DNA from: CAIXSC01 sp046349915
Lineage (GTDB): Bacteria > Planctomycetota > Planctomycetia > Pirellulales > Pirellulaceae
Length of the DNA: 64,000 bases
Assembly (NCBI GenBank): GCA_046349915.1
Contig: JAXMBL010000003.1
Location: forward strand, 2,368,569-2,432,568
Direction of reading: 5' to 3'
Each line of letters begins with the position of its first letter. The stretch's first letter is position 1. The translations under genes and the position numbers were made by a program. Of the stretch, positions 43,001 through 51,445 are shown in pieces. The notes beneath the pieces are model-generated. The model was given only the letters and a program-made list of their open reading frames with translations, had not been told where the DNA came from and made no database searches.

Positions 43001-45755
43001 CACCATACTCTTCCAATCGTCCGACGCCAAACCCAAGATCGATGCCAGGGAGCGAAGCCTCAAGTCGAGAAATGATCTCTGGGAAAGCCCCGCGGACGAT
43101 CGGACTGTTGTTCGTGAAGCTGCCGGTGTCGTCGAATAAGAGGAACACATCGACCAAGTTGGTGAGCGCGCCTGACGTGGGCAACGTGAGCGAAACGTGC
43201 TCGACAAACGTCTCGCCTTGGGCCAGGACCGTCGTGATCGAACGTGGACTGACGTCTCCGACTGCCGCATGACTGGTTCCCTCGGGCCACAACACACCAC
43301 CGGTTGTTGTCGGATAGGACGGCAAGTAGCCTGCGCTTACGTCCGACCGCACCACGTAAGCCCCTTCCGTCAAGCCCACGAAGGTGTAAACGCCATTTTC
43401 GTCTGTAATCGTCGACGGTTCGTCAGCATCGTGCACTCCATCGCGATCGTAGTCGATGTACACTTTAGCGCCGGCGACCGTTGGTTCGTCCAAATCACGC
43501 GCATGATCGCCATCCAGATCTCGGAACTTAACGCCACGGATCTCGCTCGCGCGGTAAACAGCCGCTGTATCGACATGGTCGCGGATTTGCGCCGAAGCGA
43601 TTTCAACGACGTGGGTTCTTTCGGCGAGCGGCGTTGCGGACAACACATCGGGTAAAGCGACTCGAACGGTATAGGTCCCTTGCGCCAAGTGAGTAAAGGC
43701 ATATTCGCCCGCCTCATTGATGTCTGGCGTATAGAACAAGTCGGAACTGGTTTGGGTCACGGGCTCGGCGGAATCCCAGACGCCGTTGTTGTTCAGATCG
43801 AGGTAAACGCTAATGCCTGAGATGCCCTGCTCGCCGCTGGAACGCTGGCCGTCGGGATTGCGATCATGAAAGACGGCGCCACGAATGGTCGAATCGCGGA
43901 GCGGAGCATTCCCGAAATCGACTCCGGAATACTCTTGTCCCGAGCGAACCGTCATCGCTCGGAAGCCCGATACGGGGGCCGTTGCATTCCAGCCAGTAAG
44001 AAGCACCTCGCCAATCACGGCCGTTCCGATCGGGACCGCGCTCAAGGTGTATTTGCCATCGGCATCGGTCGTTACTTGCTGCTCGCCCACATCCAAGACA
44101 TGATTGCGGTTGGCATCGAGAAACACGGTCCAACCCGCGAGTCCCGGTTCGAGAAAAACGTCCGCGCCGGCATCATAGTTTCGAATGCCGTTGCCATCCT
44201 GATCGTCCCAAACCACGCCCGAAACGGAGGCGGGTGGGGCTAAGGCTGCGTCATAATTGGCAAAGTCTGGGCAACGAGTGTCGAGGCCCGAGTAAACTCG
44301 CACCGAGTAGTTCTCTGAATGTAAGGATGCGACCTCCCAACCAGTCGGCACGACCTGTATGACTTCGTACTCCCCGATTTGCAGGTCGAGAAATTGGTAA
44401 GCGCCTGTAGTGTCGGTCGTAGTTTGAGGTTCGCCCGCCCCTGCGACTCCATTTCCATCCAGATCCAGGAAAACTGTCCAGCCAGCGAGTCCCGGTTCGC
44501 TGGCGACGCCCAGGGCATCCGTATCACGAATACCATTGCGATTTAAGTCATTCCACGCGACACCGGAAATCGAGCCATTCTGTACTGTGAATGCCGCGAA
44601 GTCATTGGCCACCGTCGAGACGCCCGCCTCAACGGAAATCGATTGAACGGCGTCAATCTCCTCGGATGTCTGCCAGCCTGCTGGAAAAACTTGCGCAAGC
44701 AGATAATCTCCGGTGGGGAGACTCGCGAACGAATAGTGCCCCGTTGCATCGGTGATCGCGAAGGGCTCCAGGGCGCCATCTGGCGTGGTGTCCAACTCAC
44801 CCGACCCATTGATGTCGACGTACACAGTCCAATCGGGGATGCCCGGTTCGACGTAGTCCCCAGTCGACGCATCTTGATTGCGGATGCCATCGTTATTTAG
44901 GTCATTCCAAACCGTTCCCGTTAGCGATCCCGCGACGGTGCTGAAGAAAGCAAAATCGAGTATTGTCTGGCTGAGTGCGTCGACGGTCGCGGATTGACGC
45001 ACATCGAACCCTTCGGACGCCTCCCAGCCTGCGGGCAATTCGACGCTCACTTCGTAGTCGCCGGGCGCCAAATCCGAAAACTGGTAGATTCCCGCCTCAT
45101 CCGTGGTTGTGGCGGGTTCGTCCGATTGCCGGACATTGTCGGAGTTGTAATCGAGAAATACTGTCCAACCCGGCAATCCAGGTTCGATGAATCCGCCTGA
45201 AGAATCCGTCGCTCGTTCGCCATCTTGATTGAAGTCGTTCCAGAAGGCGCCCTCGATCGAGCCGCCGCCGAAGACGAAAAAGTCCGCCACGGTATCGTGA
45301 CCGGCTGTCACGGAGACATCCAGCGAAATGGGGCTGGTTGCCCGCCACCCTGGTTCATTCAACAGCGCGACTCGATACGCCCCAGGCTGCAAATACCCAA
45401 GCGAATAGTCGCCGTCGCGATTCGTGATGGCCGAGGGTTCAAGCGTCCCGGCCGCATCGGTGTTCAGAGTGCCGCTACGATCGAGATCAAGGTAAATCGT
45501 GCGGTCTGCGAGTCCGTTCTCGCCGCCAGACCTAGCTCCGTTTTGGTCAAGATCCTCGTAGACTGTACCGGAAACAGTCGTGTCGCGGTCGCCGCCAAGT
45601 ACGTCGGCCACTAAGACTGCCATCAACGAGCGTGGTTCTAATGGCTCGACGAGAAACGAGCGTTGAAGTCGACGGTGTCGAGACTGCGAGCGACCTTGTC
45701 GTTGCGAAAAAACGCTTCCTCGCTGCCCTGAGTACTTGCCGACTCGTGAAAACAT
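40023..45755 (-). CDS. Giant surface protein: seven SdrD-B-like repeats, VWA-like domain, three cadherin-like repeats, beta-propeller
   Basis: 1910 residues. The basic N-terminus ends in the export motif FLVEPLEPRSLMA (about 35-47). Seven SdrD-B/Cna-B-like domains start near residues 60, 165, 277, 392, 508, 622 and 740, each with a G-x-V-W-x-D-L-x-x-D-G-x-R type calcium loop (for example TGTVWNDLNNDGIRNQD). A VWA-like domain follows (VDVFLLFDDTGSF, about 868 onward). Three tandem-95/cadherin-like repeats (about 1278-1570) carry GVLSNDTDQDGDTL and SPNANYAGSDSFSY. The C-terminus (about 1575-1800) is an NHL-like propeller with GIATDGRSIWIVDADSDRV. Probable calcium-dependent adhesin or cell-surface scaffold. 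Confidence 0.88.
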   Translation of the reverse strand: MFSRVGKYSGQRGSVFSQRQGRSQSRHRRLQRSFLVEPLEPRSLMAVLVADVLGGDRDTTVSGTVYEDLDQNGARSGGENGLADRTIYLDLDRSGTLNTDAAGTLEPSAITNRDGDYSLGYLQPGAYRVALLNEPGWRATSPISLDVSVTAGHDTVADFFVFGGGSIEGAFWNDFNQDGERATDSSGGFIEPGLPGWTVFLDYNSDNVRQSDEPATTTDEAGIYQFSDLAPGDYEVSVELPAGWEASEGFDVRQSATVDALSQTILDFAFFSTVAGSLTGTVWNDLNNDGIRNQDASTGDYVEPGIPDWTVYVDINGSGELDTTPDGALEPFAITDATGHYSFASLPTGDYLLAQVFPAGWQTSEEIDAVQSISVEAGVSTVANDFAAFTVQNGSISGVAWNDLNRNGIRDTDALGVASEPGLAGWTVFLDLDGNGVAGAGEPQTTTDTTGAYQFLDLQIGEYEVIQVVPTGWEVASLHSENYSVRVYSGLDTRCPDFANYDAALAPPASVSGVVWDDQDGNGIRNYDAGADVFLEPGLAGWTVFLDANRNHVLDVGEQQVTTDADGKYTLSAVPIGTAVIGEVLLTGWNATAPVSGFRAMTVRSGQEYSGVDFGNAPLRDSTIRGAVFHDRNPDGQRSSGEQGISGISVYLDLNNNGVWDSAEPVTQTSSDLFYTPDINEAGEYAFTHLAQGTYTVRVALPDVLSATPLAERTHVVEIASAQIRDHVDTAAVYRASEIRGVKFRDLDGDHARDLDEPTVAGAKVYIDYDRDGVHDADEPSTITDENGVYTFVGLTEGAYVVRSDVSAGYLPSYPTTTGGVLWPEGTSHAAVGDVSPRSITTVLAQGETFVEHVSLTLPTSGALTNLVDVFLLFDDTGSFTNNSPIVRGAFPEIISRLEASLPGIDLGFGVGRLEEYGGYAYEYSSGRPFILNQPIVAASTPGYQAAIQAALDRTTPGYGGDEPETDIEALYQLVTGAGFDGNNNGSVLDSGPAGLSSTQLDPGDSGDVPSFASFRADLAANVLPAAGNVGGGGFRSGSLPIVLLATDTGFAFQPKGEALVTGAGGVSVPVSDLVGTSRPDTPFNSGAGLQQTVTALNALGALVIGLGTNSEANLDPRQGLEALSKLTGAVNKSATTIDNGTIDPIAPGDPLYFEIASGFSTSVANGVVNAIQNAVTQIAVDIDVIASDPRVRIVNRTGPALGVAAGQTAGFDIEFIGDGRPHRFDLQFVRQGTNVVLGSIPVVIGTPIPGDGYEFEDLELGEIELESDFGEYQGSTTPNHSPLVTSDAYAISEDQTLTVAADLGVLSNDTDQDGDTLTAQLVTDVAHGSLTLHSDGSFVYSPNANYAGSDSFSYLANDGTVDSAVIQVSIDVQAVNDAPAATSEHYTVLEDDTLTISSALGVLINDTDLDGDTLTAQLVTDVAHGSLTLNSDGSFVYSPNANYAGSDSFSYRANDGTVDSEVIQVSIDVQAVNDAPAAIWDQYSTRAGETLTVSASQGVLANDTDVDHDALTAQLATSPTHGSLTLNADGSFTYSPQAGYAGVDSFTYQTSDGSSTSTPTLVSLIVQPVVGTVKFHVVDASSRAMFNYDAAGQLSAQRDLAPRDESQRGITSNLDGSRIWTLDANGVVFVYDSAGQLLGSWEAKGNGRPTGIATDGRSIWIVDADSDRVSYYAMAATRLLGSVSPSLKLKLDRANGDATDITTDGRFLWIVNDTPTIDRVFKYTVGGKHLGNWQLDAANSRPTGIAIDPRSVDDIWIVDSLTDAVYRYAHAAKRTSGSPSASDMFLLDAANKNPQGIVDPWVVNESSSFGRLPSDSIRPGSKFDNRLSAPWAGSVDEVHSNATSSPTTARPRAILNGSPRESFHDAVMAQIGSRGKSEMTSRIDRSVTGERGSSIDELIESLVPSSIDP

Positions 45756-46032
45756 GGAAACACCCGTTCTGTGTGGCTGATGAGTGGGATGCCAGTGACC
45801 GTGGCTCTGGCGACTATGGGGCTAAGCTTAGGTAGAGTGGAGAATTCCGTATGTCGGGGAAACTCCGAGTTCTTTCGTGCGATTTGCCGGGGATTCCCCG
45901 GCAGAGAAAACGTGCCCGCGGGCGATATACTGAACGGAAGCGAGCGACGAAGCTGAACTAGGGGAACATCTGTCAGTTTCCCCAAGGCCTGTGGTGCGAT
46001 CGAGAACTTTCCTTTTGCCGCGGTTTCATGCC
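45756..46032. promoter_or_regulatory. Divergent promoter region with GCCGGGG-ATT-CCCCGGC palindrome
   Basis: The intergenic region between the giant surface protein and the histidine kinase contains a 7-bp-arm perfect palindrome at 45886-45902 and a possible -10 box TATACT at 45926-45931. The palindrome could be an operator for the adjacent response regulator. No clear -35 box. Confidence 0.4.
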
Positions 46033-46941
46033 ATGCCCATGACAGTCAGGTATTTGCGCCGCATCGTTCGACCTTGGCGCTTGTTTGGAATTGTGCTGCT
46101 TGCCGTGTTCTTGATCGAATCGATGGTGATGGCGCTTTTGCCTCGCTTGCTGCCTCGCGACAGTGGAGTCGGATTCACGGCACTAGTCGATTCGGTGCTG
46201 TTGACGGTCATCCTGGCTCCCGTGCTTTGGTGGTTGATCATCCAACCACTGCAGATCTTGGTGCGCGTGAGAACGCAATTGCTGTATCGAGCTCTATCAG
46301 CGCAAGAGGACGAGCGTGCGCGAATCGCTCGAGACCTACACGATGGCGTCGGGCAGTCTCTCACGTGCTTGCTTGTGGGGTTGCGCGCCACGGAAGAGAT
46401 GTCCCGTGAAGAAGCCGTTGGCAAACAGTTGGGAGAATTACGCAAAGTCGTCGCCGCGACGCATGATGAAATCCGGCGGCTTTCTCGCGGCTTGCGACCT
46501 ACCGTTTTGGATGATGTAGGTTTGCTCGAAGCGCTCGAGCGCTTATGCGAAGATGTCACGGCGGCTAGCGCCGTTCATGCTACCGTTCACGTGACTGGCG
46601 AGAATCTAGGTCGTTTGCCTCAGCACCTCGAAACAACCTGTTTTCGCGTAGTCCAAGAAGCCATCGCGAATTCCATCCGGCATGGCGGCGCTGAAAAAGT
46701 CGCGGTGACATTGCATCGAACAGTCGACCATGTTGAATTGTCGATTCGCGACAATGGACAAGGACTCGAAGAGGATACCGCCGCGGGCGAAACTGCTACA
46801 CGTGACCGACCGGGAATGTGGTCCATTCGCGAGCGAATCCAGTTGCTTGGCGGCTTGGTTCACGTGGAAACGAAACGTGGCGAAGGAACCATCGTGGCTT
46901 GTCGCTTCCCCATCGATGCGGAAGGCATGGAGCATGCGTAA
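46033..46941 (+). CDS. NarL-system sensor histidine kinase (HisKA_3)
   Basis: About 302 residues from ATG 46033; GTG 45991 is an in-frame alternative. Two membrane helices (LFGIVLLAVFLIESMVMALL and LVDSVLLTVILAPVLWWLI) bracket a short periplasmic loop. The dimerisation/phosphoacceptor segment ERARIARDLHDGVGQSL has the His in LHDG (about 98). The ATPase part has N box VVQEAIANSIRHG, G1 IRDNGQGL and GMWSIRERIQLLGG. The gene overlaps its response regulator by 8 bp. Confidence 0.92.
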   Translation: MPMTVRYLRRIVRPWRLFGIVLLAVFLIESMVMALLPRLLPRDSGVGFTALVDSVLLTVILAPVLWWLIIQPLQILVRVRTQLLYRALSAQEDERARIARDLHDGVGQSLTCLLVGLRATEEMSREEAVGKQLGELRKVVAATHDEIRRLSRGLRPTVLDDVGLLEALERLCEDVTAASAVHATVHVTGENLGRLPQHLETTCFRVVQEAIANSIRHGGAEKVAVTLHRTVDHVELSIRDNGQGLEEDTAAGETATRDRPGMWSIRERIQLLGGLVHVETKRGEGTIVACRFPIDAEGMEHA

Positions 46942-47599
46942 AATCCGACTTGTCATCGCCGACGACCATGCCGTTCTACGAGCTGGTTTGAGGTTATTGA
47001 TCCACACCCAAGCCGATCTGGAGGTGGTCGGCGAATCGTGCGACGCGTCGTCGACCGTGGAAACCGTCCAACGCACACGCCCCGATGTGGTTACGGTCGA
47101 CTTGACCATGCCGGGAGGCAGCGGAGTCAAATTGGTCGAGCGGTTGGCACGCGAGTTCCCTTCTGTCAAGGTGCTTGTGCTGACCATGCACGACGATCCC
47201 GCGTACTTCCGCATGGCATTGGCCGCAGGGGCGCTCGGCTATGTGGTGAAGAGTTCAGCGGATACCGAACTTCTCGACGCGATTCGTGCGGTTGCCTCGG
47301 GGCGGTCATATGCGCATGTACAACTTCAAGCGAAAACCTCACCCCACGCCATCGTGCTGCCTGACTCAACGCGTTCGCAGGGGAAAGTGGCGTTGGATGT
47401 GTTGAGCGAGCGAGAGCGAGAAGTGTTTCTCTTGATCGTTCAAGGTCACACCAGCCAGGCGATAGCTGATCAGATGTTTGTCAGCGTGAAAACGATCGAG
47501 TCGTATCGAGCTCGACTGATGACGAAACTGGGACTAAAGTCTCGAGCTGAACTGACGCAATTCGCCATTCAACTCGGATTGCTGAATCCCGAGGCATAA
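46934..47599 (+). CDS. NarL/FixJ-family response regulator
   Basis: 221 residues from ATG 46934. Receiver domain: RLVIADDHAVLRAGLR (acidic pair), VVTVDLTMPGGSG (phosphoacceptor Asp about 55), LVLTMHDD and GYVVKSSADTELL (Lys). C-terminal LuxR-type DNA-binding domain: LSEREREVFLLIVQGHTSQAIADQM and VSVKTIESYRARLMTKL. Coupled with the upstream kinase. Targets unknown; the divergent giant surface protein gene is the nearest candidate. Confidence 0.94.
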   Translation: MRKIRLVIADDHAVLRAGLRLLIHTQADLEVVGESCDASSTVETVQRTRPDVVTVDLTMPGGSGVKLVERLAREFPSVKVLVLTMHDDPAYFRMALAAGALGYVVKSSADTELLDAIRAVASGRSYAHVQLQAKTSPHAIVLPDSTRSQGKVALDVLSEREREVFLLIVQGHTSQAIADQMFVSVKTIESYRARLMTKLGLKSRAELTQFAIQLGLLNPEA

Positions 47600-47612
47600 A
47601 CTCCTGACAAAA

Positions 47613-47741
47613 GTGGGCAGGTTTTCAACCTGCTGCCTCTCCCAAAGTGGGGCAGGTTTTCAACCTGCCTCAGCATCAACCGTGGGGCAGGTTTTCAACC
47701 TGCCTCCTCATCCAAAAAGGAGCAGGTTTTCAACCTGCCCT
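47613..47741. repeat. Four copies of the GGCAGGTTTTCAACCTGCC palindrome
   Basis: Hairpins at about 47613, 47650, 47684 and 47720, spaced roughly 35 bp apart between converging genes. The outermost copy supplies the stop codon of the 47730-48194 gene. Dispersed REP-like element or bidirectional terminator. Confidence 0.9.
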
Positions 47742-48194
47742 CCCCGAGAGTCCAGAACCAACCCCAGTCCCCAGGTATCCGCCGTGATTCTTCAAGCCTG
47801 AATGGCGCCATTTCTGGTGAGTTCTTGCATATCGATCGACCTCTGCCTTGACGAGCAAGTGGGCAGCACGATGTGGATTCTCCGGTGCGAGCCACAGTAG
47901 ATGGCTATCGCGGTATCGCAACACGAACTTCTTACCAATCATCTTAGAATAGTCGACCGTGTCGCCGAACGCGGGAATCGGCACGGCTGAGGTGGCGGCG
48001 CCGTTGTGATAGACGAACGAATAACTGACCTGCCGAAATGCACTGCCAGGCGGCGTGCAGTCAGTGATCTCAACCGTCGAGCGACTCGCCCCCACGAAAT
48101 CGAGAACTTTGCCAGCAAAAACGGTCCCCAGGGCACATAGCGTCATCAGCAAAAACATGTGCTTTATATGGAAGCGAAACCGATTACGTTTCAT
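47730..48194 (-). CDS. Hypothetical membrane-anchored protein
   Basis: 154 residues from ATG 48194 (MKRNRFRFHIKHMFLLMTLC). The N-terminal pattern, a basic stretch followed by a single helix, recurs in many short planctomycete proteins (compare 52357-52860). The remainder includes SYSFVYHNGAATSAVPIPAFGD-like extracytoplasmic sequence with no recognised domain. The last residues (SGLSGRAG) and the stop are encoded by the palindromic repeat, so the C-terminus may have been remodelled. Confidence 0.6.
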   Translation of the reverse strand: MKRNRFRFHIKHMFLLMTLCALGTVFAGKVLDFVGASRSTVEITDCTPPGSAFRQVSYSFVYHNGAATSAVPIPAFGDTVDYSKMIGKKFVLRYRDSHLLWLAPENPHRAAHLLVKAEVDRYARTHQKWRHSGLKNHGGYLGTGVGSGLSGRAG

Positions 48195-48238
48195 TTTCGG
48201 CTTGACCTCATATCAAGTGAAACGCAGCACATCGGCCG

Positions 48239-48781
48239 TCAGTTTACTGCCTTCTTCTGTTCAATGCGAGTTGCGCTCGGCGGTTCATTCTCGGCTTTGG
48301 GCTTTTCAACGTCGAACTTTGTGGGGGCGCCCAAGGCGGATATGCATGATTTGCGAAAACCAGCGTAGCCACATCCCAAGGTAAGCACGCAGTACGCCGC
48401 AATGGAGACAGGGCTTGCACCGTGTTCAAGCAATCTGGGCGTATCCAAGTACCGGTCCCCAGACAACCAAGCCGTCGCAACGTACGCTCCATTTGCCAGA
48501 ACGCAAAAGTTGGCGATGAACCATATCCAGTCTCGCTGTAGAACCAAAGCAATTACCACCGGGATCAATACACCGAGGATCAAGCCCGCCCAGAGCGTCA
48601 CCAAAGGAAATGGATCGGGTGCAAAGATGCTGTAGGGAAGTCTCCACGGCGTCAGATCGGCTGCGACAAGCGTTCCACCGCAACATGCACCGCCGATAAT
48701 GTGCCCTACCTCGTGAGTGAACGTCATGGCGATCCATGACGCAACAAGCAGGAGCAGAAAGCGAGTTACACGCCAGGTCAA
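48239..48781 (-). CDS. M50-like membrane zinc-peptidase motif protein
   Basis: 180 residues. The first helix contains MTFTHEVGHIIGG, an HExxH in a membrane context as in the M50/site-2 protease superfamily, followed by helices TLWAGLILGVLIPVVIAL, WFIANFCVLANGAYVATAWL and a last hydrophobic stretch. The usual distal Asp (LDG/NPD) of M50 is represented only by GDRYLDTPRLL, so activity is uncertain. The C-terminus is a charged tail. Confidence 0.65.
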   Translation of the reverse strand: MTWRVTRFLLLLVASWIAMTFTHEVGHIIGGACCGGTLVAADLTPWRLPYSIFAPDPFPLVTLWAGLILGVLIPVVIALVLQRDWIWFIANFCVLANGAYVATAWLSGDRYLDTPRLLEHGASPVSIAAYCVLTLGCGYAGFRKSCISALGAPTKFDVEKPKAENEPPSATRIEQKKAVN

Positions 48782-48854
48782 TCGTTGGTCTCCATCGGAC
48801 TCGCCTTATCGGCGGCTCTTGTTGAGCGGCTTGTCATAGCGAGTATTTGTCGAC

Positions 48855-49277
48855 TCATTGCCTATGGGCGGCATGACACGCAACGCATGCTTGGGTCATT
48901 GCCTTCAGTTCGCGATCGACTCCTGCTCGGTCTTTGTCCTGGATCTTAGCGAGTACCGCCGCACTTCCCGTGCGCAGGTTCTGGCTTGCTTTTTCCCAAT
49001 CGCCATCGAGACAGCGTCCATCTTCCATGAGTAGGTAACTTGCCTCATTCAGGAGTGCCGCGCTCGTGGCGAGAGCATCCCAGGCTTTGGCGTCGACGGG
49101 CATTTCCTTCGCCATCTTCTCGATCGCCTCATGACTAGGATGGACTAACCCGCTCATGATCTGTTTCGTCGACGCCAATCGGCTCTTTTTCTTGTCATTC
49201 TGCGCCATCGCCACCACCGCGACAGCCGACGCCACCACCACCACCACCACCACCACCAGAATGCCATAGGTCTTCAT
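48855..49277 (-). CDS. Cytochrome c'-like (c556 family) protein
   Basis: 140 residues from ATG 49277 (MKTYGILVVVVV). A valine-rich signal or anchor helix is followed by a helical domain and the C-terminal heme motif TQACVACHAAHRQ (CxxCH), as in class II cytochromes c. IMSGLVHPSHEAIEKMAKEM is consistent with the four-helix bundle. Lies 46 bp downstream of the protein kinase gene. Confidence 0.85.
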   Translation of the reverse strand: MKTYGILVVVVVVVVASAVAVVAMAQNDKKKSRLASTKQIMSGLVHPSHEAIEKMAKEMPVDAKAWDALATSAALLNEASYLLMEDGRCLDGDWEKASQNLRTGSAAVLAKIQDKDRAGVDRELKAMTQACVACHAAHRQ

Positions 49278-49322
49278 TGCATCAACTCCGTCGTTCGGGA
49301 CTTGGGGAATGGTCATTAAGGA

Positions 49323-50624
49323 TTACCGGGCCGCCGGTGAAGACTCCCCATTAGAACCCGAGTCACCGGCGCCTTCGCCCACTTCGCATGGTTCTTTGGG
49401 GTCGAGTGCAAGAGTGGCATGTGGATCACACGCGGACGGCCTTCGAACTGGCATCAGGGTTGACAGCGACGATGCGATGCGCTGAAAGAATGAGGTTCGA
49501 CTTGCACTACTGGTCGTGGACCGCGCATGGAGCCTTGCCAACGGCGGCCGCCCTTCGAGGATGCGTCCCAAGTCTTCAGAAAACATCTGCATGTCTTCAT
49601 ATCGACGGTCTGCTTGCTTGTCCAACGCCTTCATGATCACGAAACTCAAATCCTCGGAAACGTTCGGATTAATGACATTGGGTGGGATAGTATCCTGCGT
49701 TGATACGTTCTGGAGAACCTCCCACGCGTTGTTACCGGAAACGGGCGTCTTGCCAGTTACCGCGTGGTACAGCGTCGCTCCCAGGCCGTACACATCAGTG
49801 TGCGGACCAATTCGGTCCACTCGACCCGCCGCCTGTTCTGGTGAGATGAACTGTGGGCTTCCCATCACTGAGCCGTGACGTGTCATTGAATCTAACAGGG
49901 GCGAGAGCTCGCCAGCAAACCGTCGAGTTTCAACAGAACGCTTAAGAAAGATCTGCACGGCGTCGAGATTGAATGATTCGGTCGTTAGTCCCGAGCGTCC
50001 AGCGCATTTCATCGCTAAAGTCGTGACGAGTTCGTCACTGTCTTCGACCGGCAAGGAGTGCCTGTTTTCATTCACCATCTCCAGCAAATGGTCATCGAGT
50101 GTCGAAACGTCAAACGTGCAGCATGATTGGTTGACGACCGAAAGAGGGGCTGAAAACTTGACGAGGCCGAAATCGGAGACTCGCGGCAAGCCATCCTCGG
50201 CGATCAGAATGTTGGCGGGTTTTAAGTCCCGGTGAAGAATTCGCCTGCTGTGCGCATGAAACAACGCTTCGGCGACATGCTTGATGGTTGCAACTCGCCA
50301 ACTCATGTCAAGAGCCGGTGACCTAGCCAAGTAATCGCTGAGACAGCCGTTCGTCGCGTAGTCCATCGCAATAAAGGGACAGCCCGAAACGACTCCAACA
50401 TCCCGAATCTTGATAATACAGGGGTGATTCAAGCAAGCGTAAGCTTCCGCCTCAATGCGGAATCGAGCCAACTCTTCAATCGCCGCGTCCCGCCCGGCTA
50501 GCAGCATTTTGATTGCGTACTTGTAGTCGTTGTCTGCGCGCGTGGCGAAATACACAACTCCCATGCCGCCCGCACCAAGCTGCGATTTCAGTTGGTATCC
50601 TGGAATCCTGGGCAAGACAGTCAT
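49323..50624 (-). CDS. Ser/Thr protein kinase (soluble)
   Basis: 433 residues from ATG 50624 (MTVLPRIPGYQLKSQLG); an in-frame start at 50648 is possible. GAGGMGVVYFATR (about 15-27), Lys in YAIKML, catalytic ILHRDLKPANILI (about 128), SDFGLVKF, then an insert of about 80 residues before SPEQAAG and VYGLGATLYHAVTGKTP. The insert, between the DFG and APE-like segments, contains EDSDELVTTLAMKCAGRSG and is atypical. No membrane helix was found. Confidence 0.9.
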   Translation of the reverse strand: MTVLPRIPGYQLKSQLGAGGMGVVYFATRADNDYKYAIKMLLAGRDAAIEELARFRIEAEAYACLNHPCIIKIRDVGVVSGCPFIAMDYATNGCLSDYLARSPALDMSWRVATIKHVAEALFHAHSRRILHRDLKPANILIAEDGLPRVSDFGLVKFSAPLSVVNQSCCTFDVSTLDDHLLEMVNENRHSLPVEDSDELVTTLAMKCAGRSGLTTESFNLDAVQIFLKRSVETRRFAGELSPLLDSMTRHGSVMGSPQFISPEQAAGRVDRIGPHTDVYGLGATLYHAVTGKTPVSGNNAWEVLQNVSTQDTIPPNVINPNVSEDLSFVIMKALDKQADRRYEDMQMFSEDLGRILEGRPPLARLHARSTTSSASRTSFFQRIASSLSTLMPVRRPSACDPHATLALDPKEPCEVGEGAGDSGSNGESSPAAR

Positions 50625-50648
50625 CAAGCATGCTCCATTGGCCACCAT

Positions 50649-50982
50649 GCTCCATCGGCCACAGTACGTCGTTGCGTACTCGGCGAACTACCGAAGACTA
50701 CGATTCAAAAACGCCCGCCAGCGTCGGCTCCCGGCCACCGCATAGCTCTAGAAGGCCGCTGAGCGACGGACGATAGTCTAACGCCTGCTCTGCGTCGTTG
50801 CCAGCTTTGCTTTCGGCCGCGCGATTCGAAGCAGTCCGCAACGGATGGAGGCCATCTTTCCGCCTTCCCCCTTTGGTTGGCGCGGCTCGTCGCTTTCCCC
50901 GTCGGAGTTTCCGGCCATGGCTACCACTCGATTCCAGTATCCCACGGGCGAGTCGTTCACGACTCAATGCTCGTTCTTCAAG
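50649..50982. other. Region without a supported gene, possible coding remnant
   Basis: A minus-strand frame ends DYRPSLSGLLELCGGREPTL near 50700-50790, which has coding-like composition, but it has no credible start or family. Treated as a possible gene remnant. Confidence 0.35.
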
Positions 50983-51430
50983 CCGGAGGCTTGATAGCCA
51001 TTAGCCGGTGGTTGAGCGAAGCGACACCCCCGGTTGGTTGCCTCGCTCGCTCACCGTAGATTCCACGACTGTTGCCTTTGCCTCCGGCAAAGCGGCATAA
51101 GCCGTCGCCCCGCGAAAGCCGGCTCTCGATGGCTGTCACTGGTCATTGGTCATTGGTCACTGTTAACACGAGGGACCTGACCAGCGGCGCCTTGCTGTGC
51201 GTTGTCACAACTCAATAAACGAGCGCGCGGAAGACCCCGCTTCGCTCGACCGAGGAAGGTCCGCGCTTTCGTACCCCATCGCTCGCAACGAGCGGCTCTT
51301 CAGGACAGAAATCAAGAGTACCAACAACGATCAACATGAGAAAACACTACGCGGCATGCACTTCCCGGCGTCATCGTACGCCCACATCGTCTCCTTCCAC
51401 CGCCGCACAATCTAATCCTTCATAGGTGCG
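50983..51430. repeat. About 430-bp dispersed repeat, uninterrupted copy
   Basis: Parts in order: an agccggtggttgagcg hairpin unit, a short heptamer array (51135-51162), acacgagggacctgacc, tgtgcgttgtcac, gagcgcgcggaag, and a closing hairpin (attgtgcg-like arms around 51370-51420). The same order is found at 56106-56300 plus 59222-59510, where an IS66 element is inserted after gtgcgttg. On the minus strand the right end (ATGAAGGATTAG) matches the last codons of the DUF1801 gene at 59495, so the repeat carries that gene's 3' end. Confidence 0.85.
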
Positions 51431-51445
51431 ATGTCGGCCCTCCTT

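Noticed and set aside
50983..51045. attC reading of the agccggtggttgagcg hairpin
   Set aside because: It is a simple REP-like palindrome without the R/L box plan and recurs outside cassette borders.
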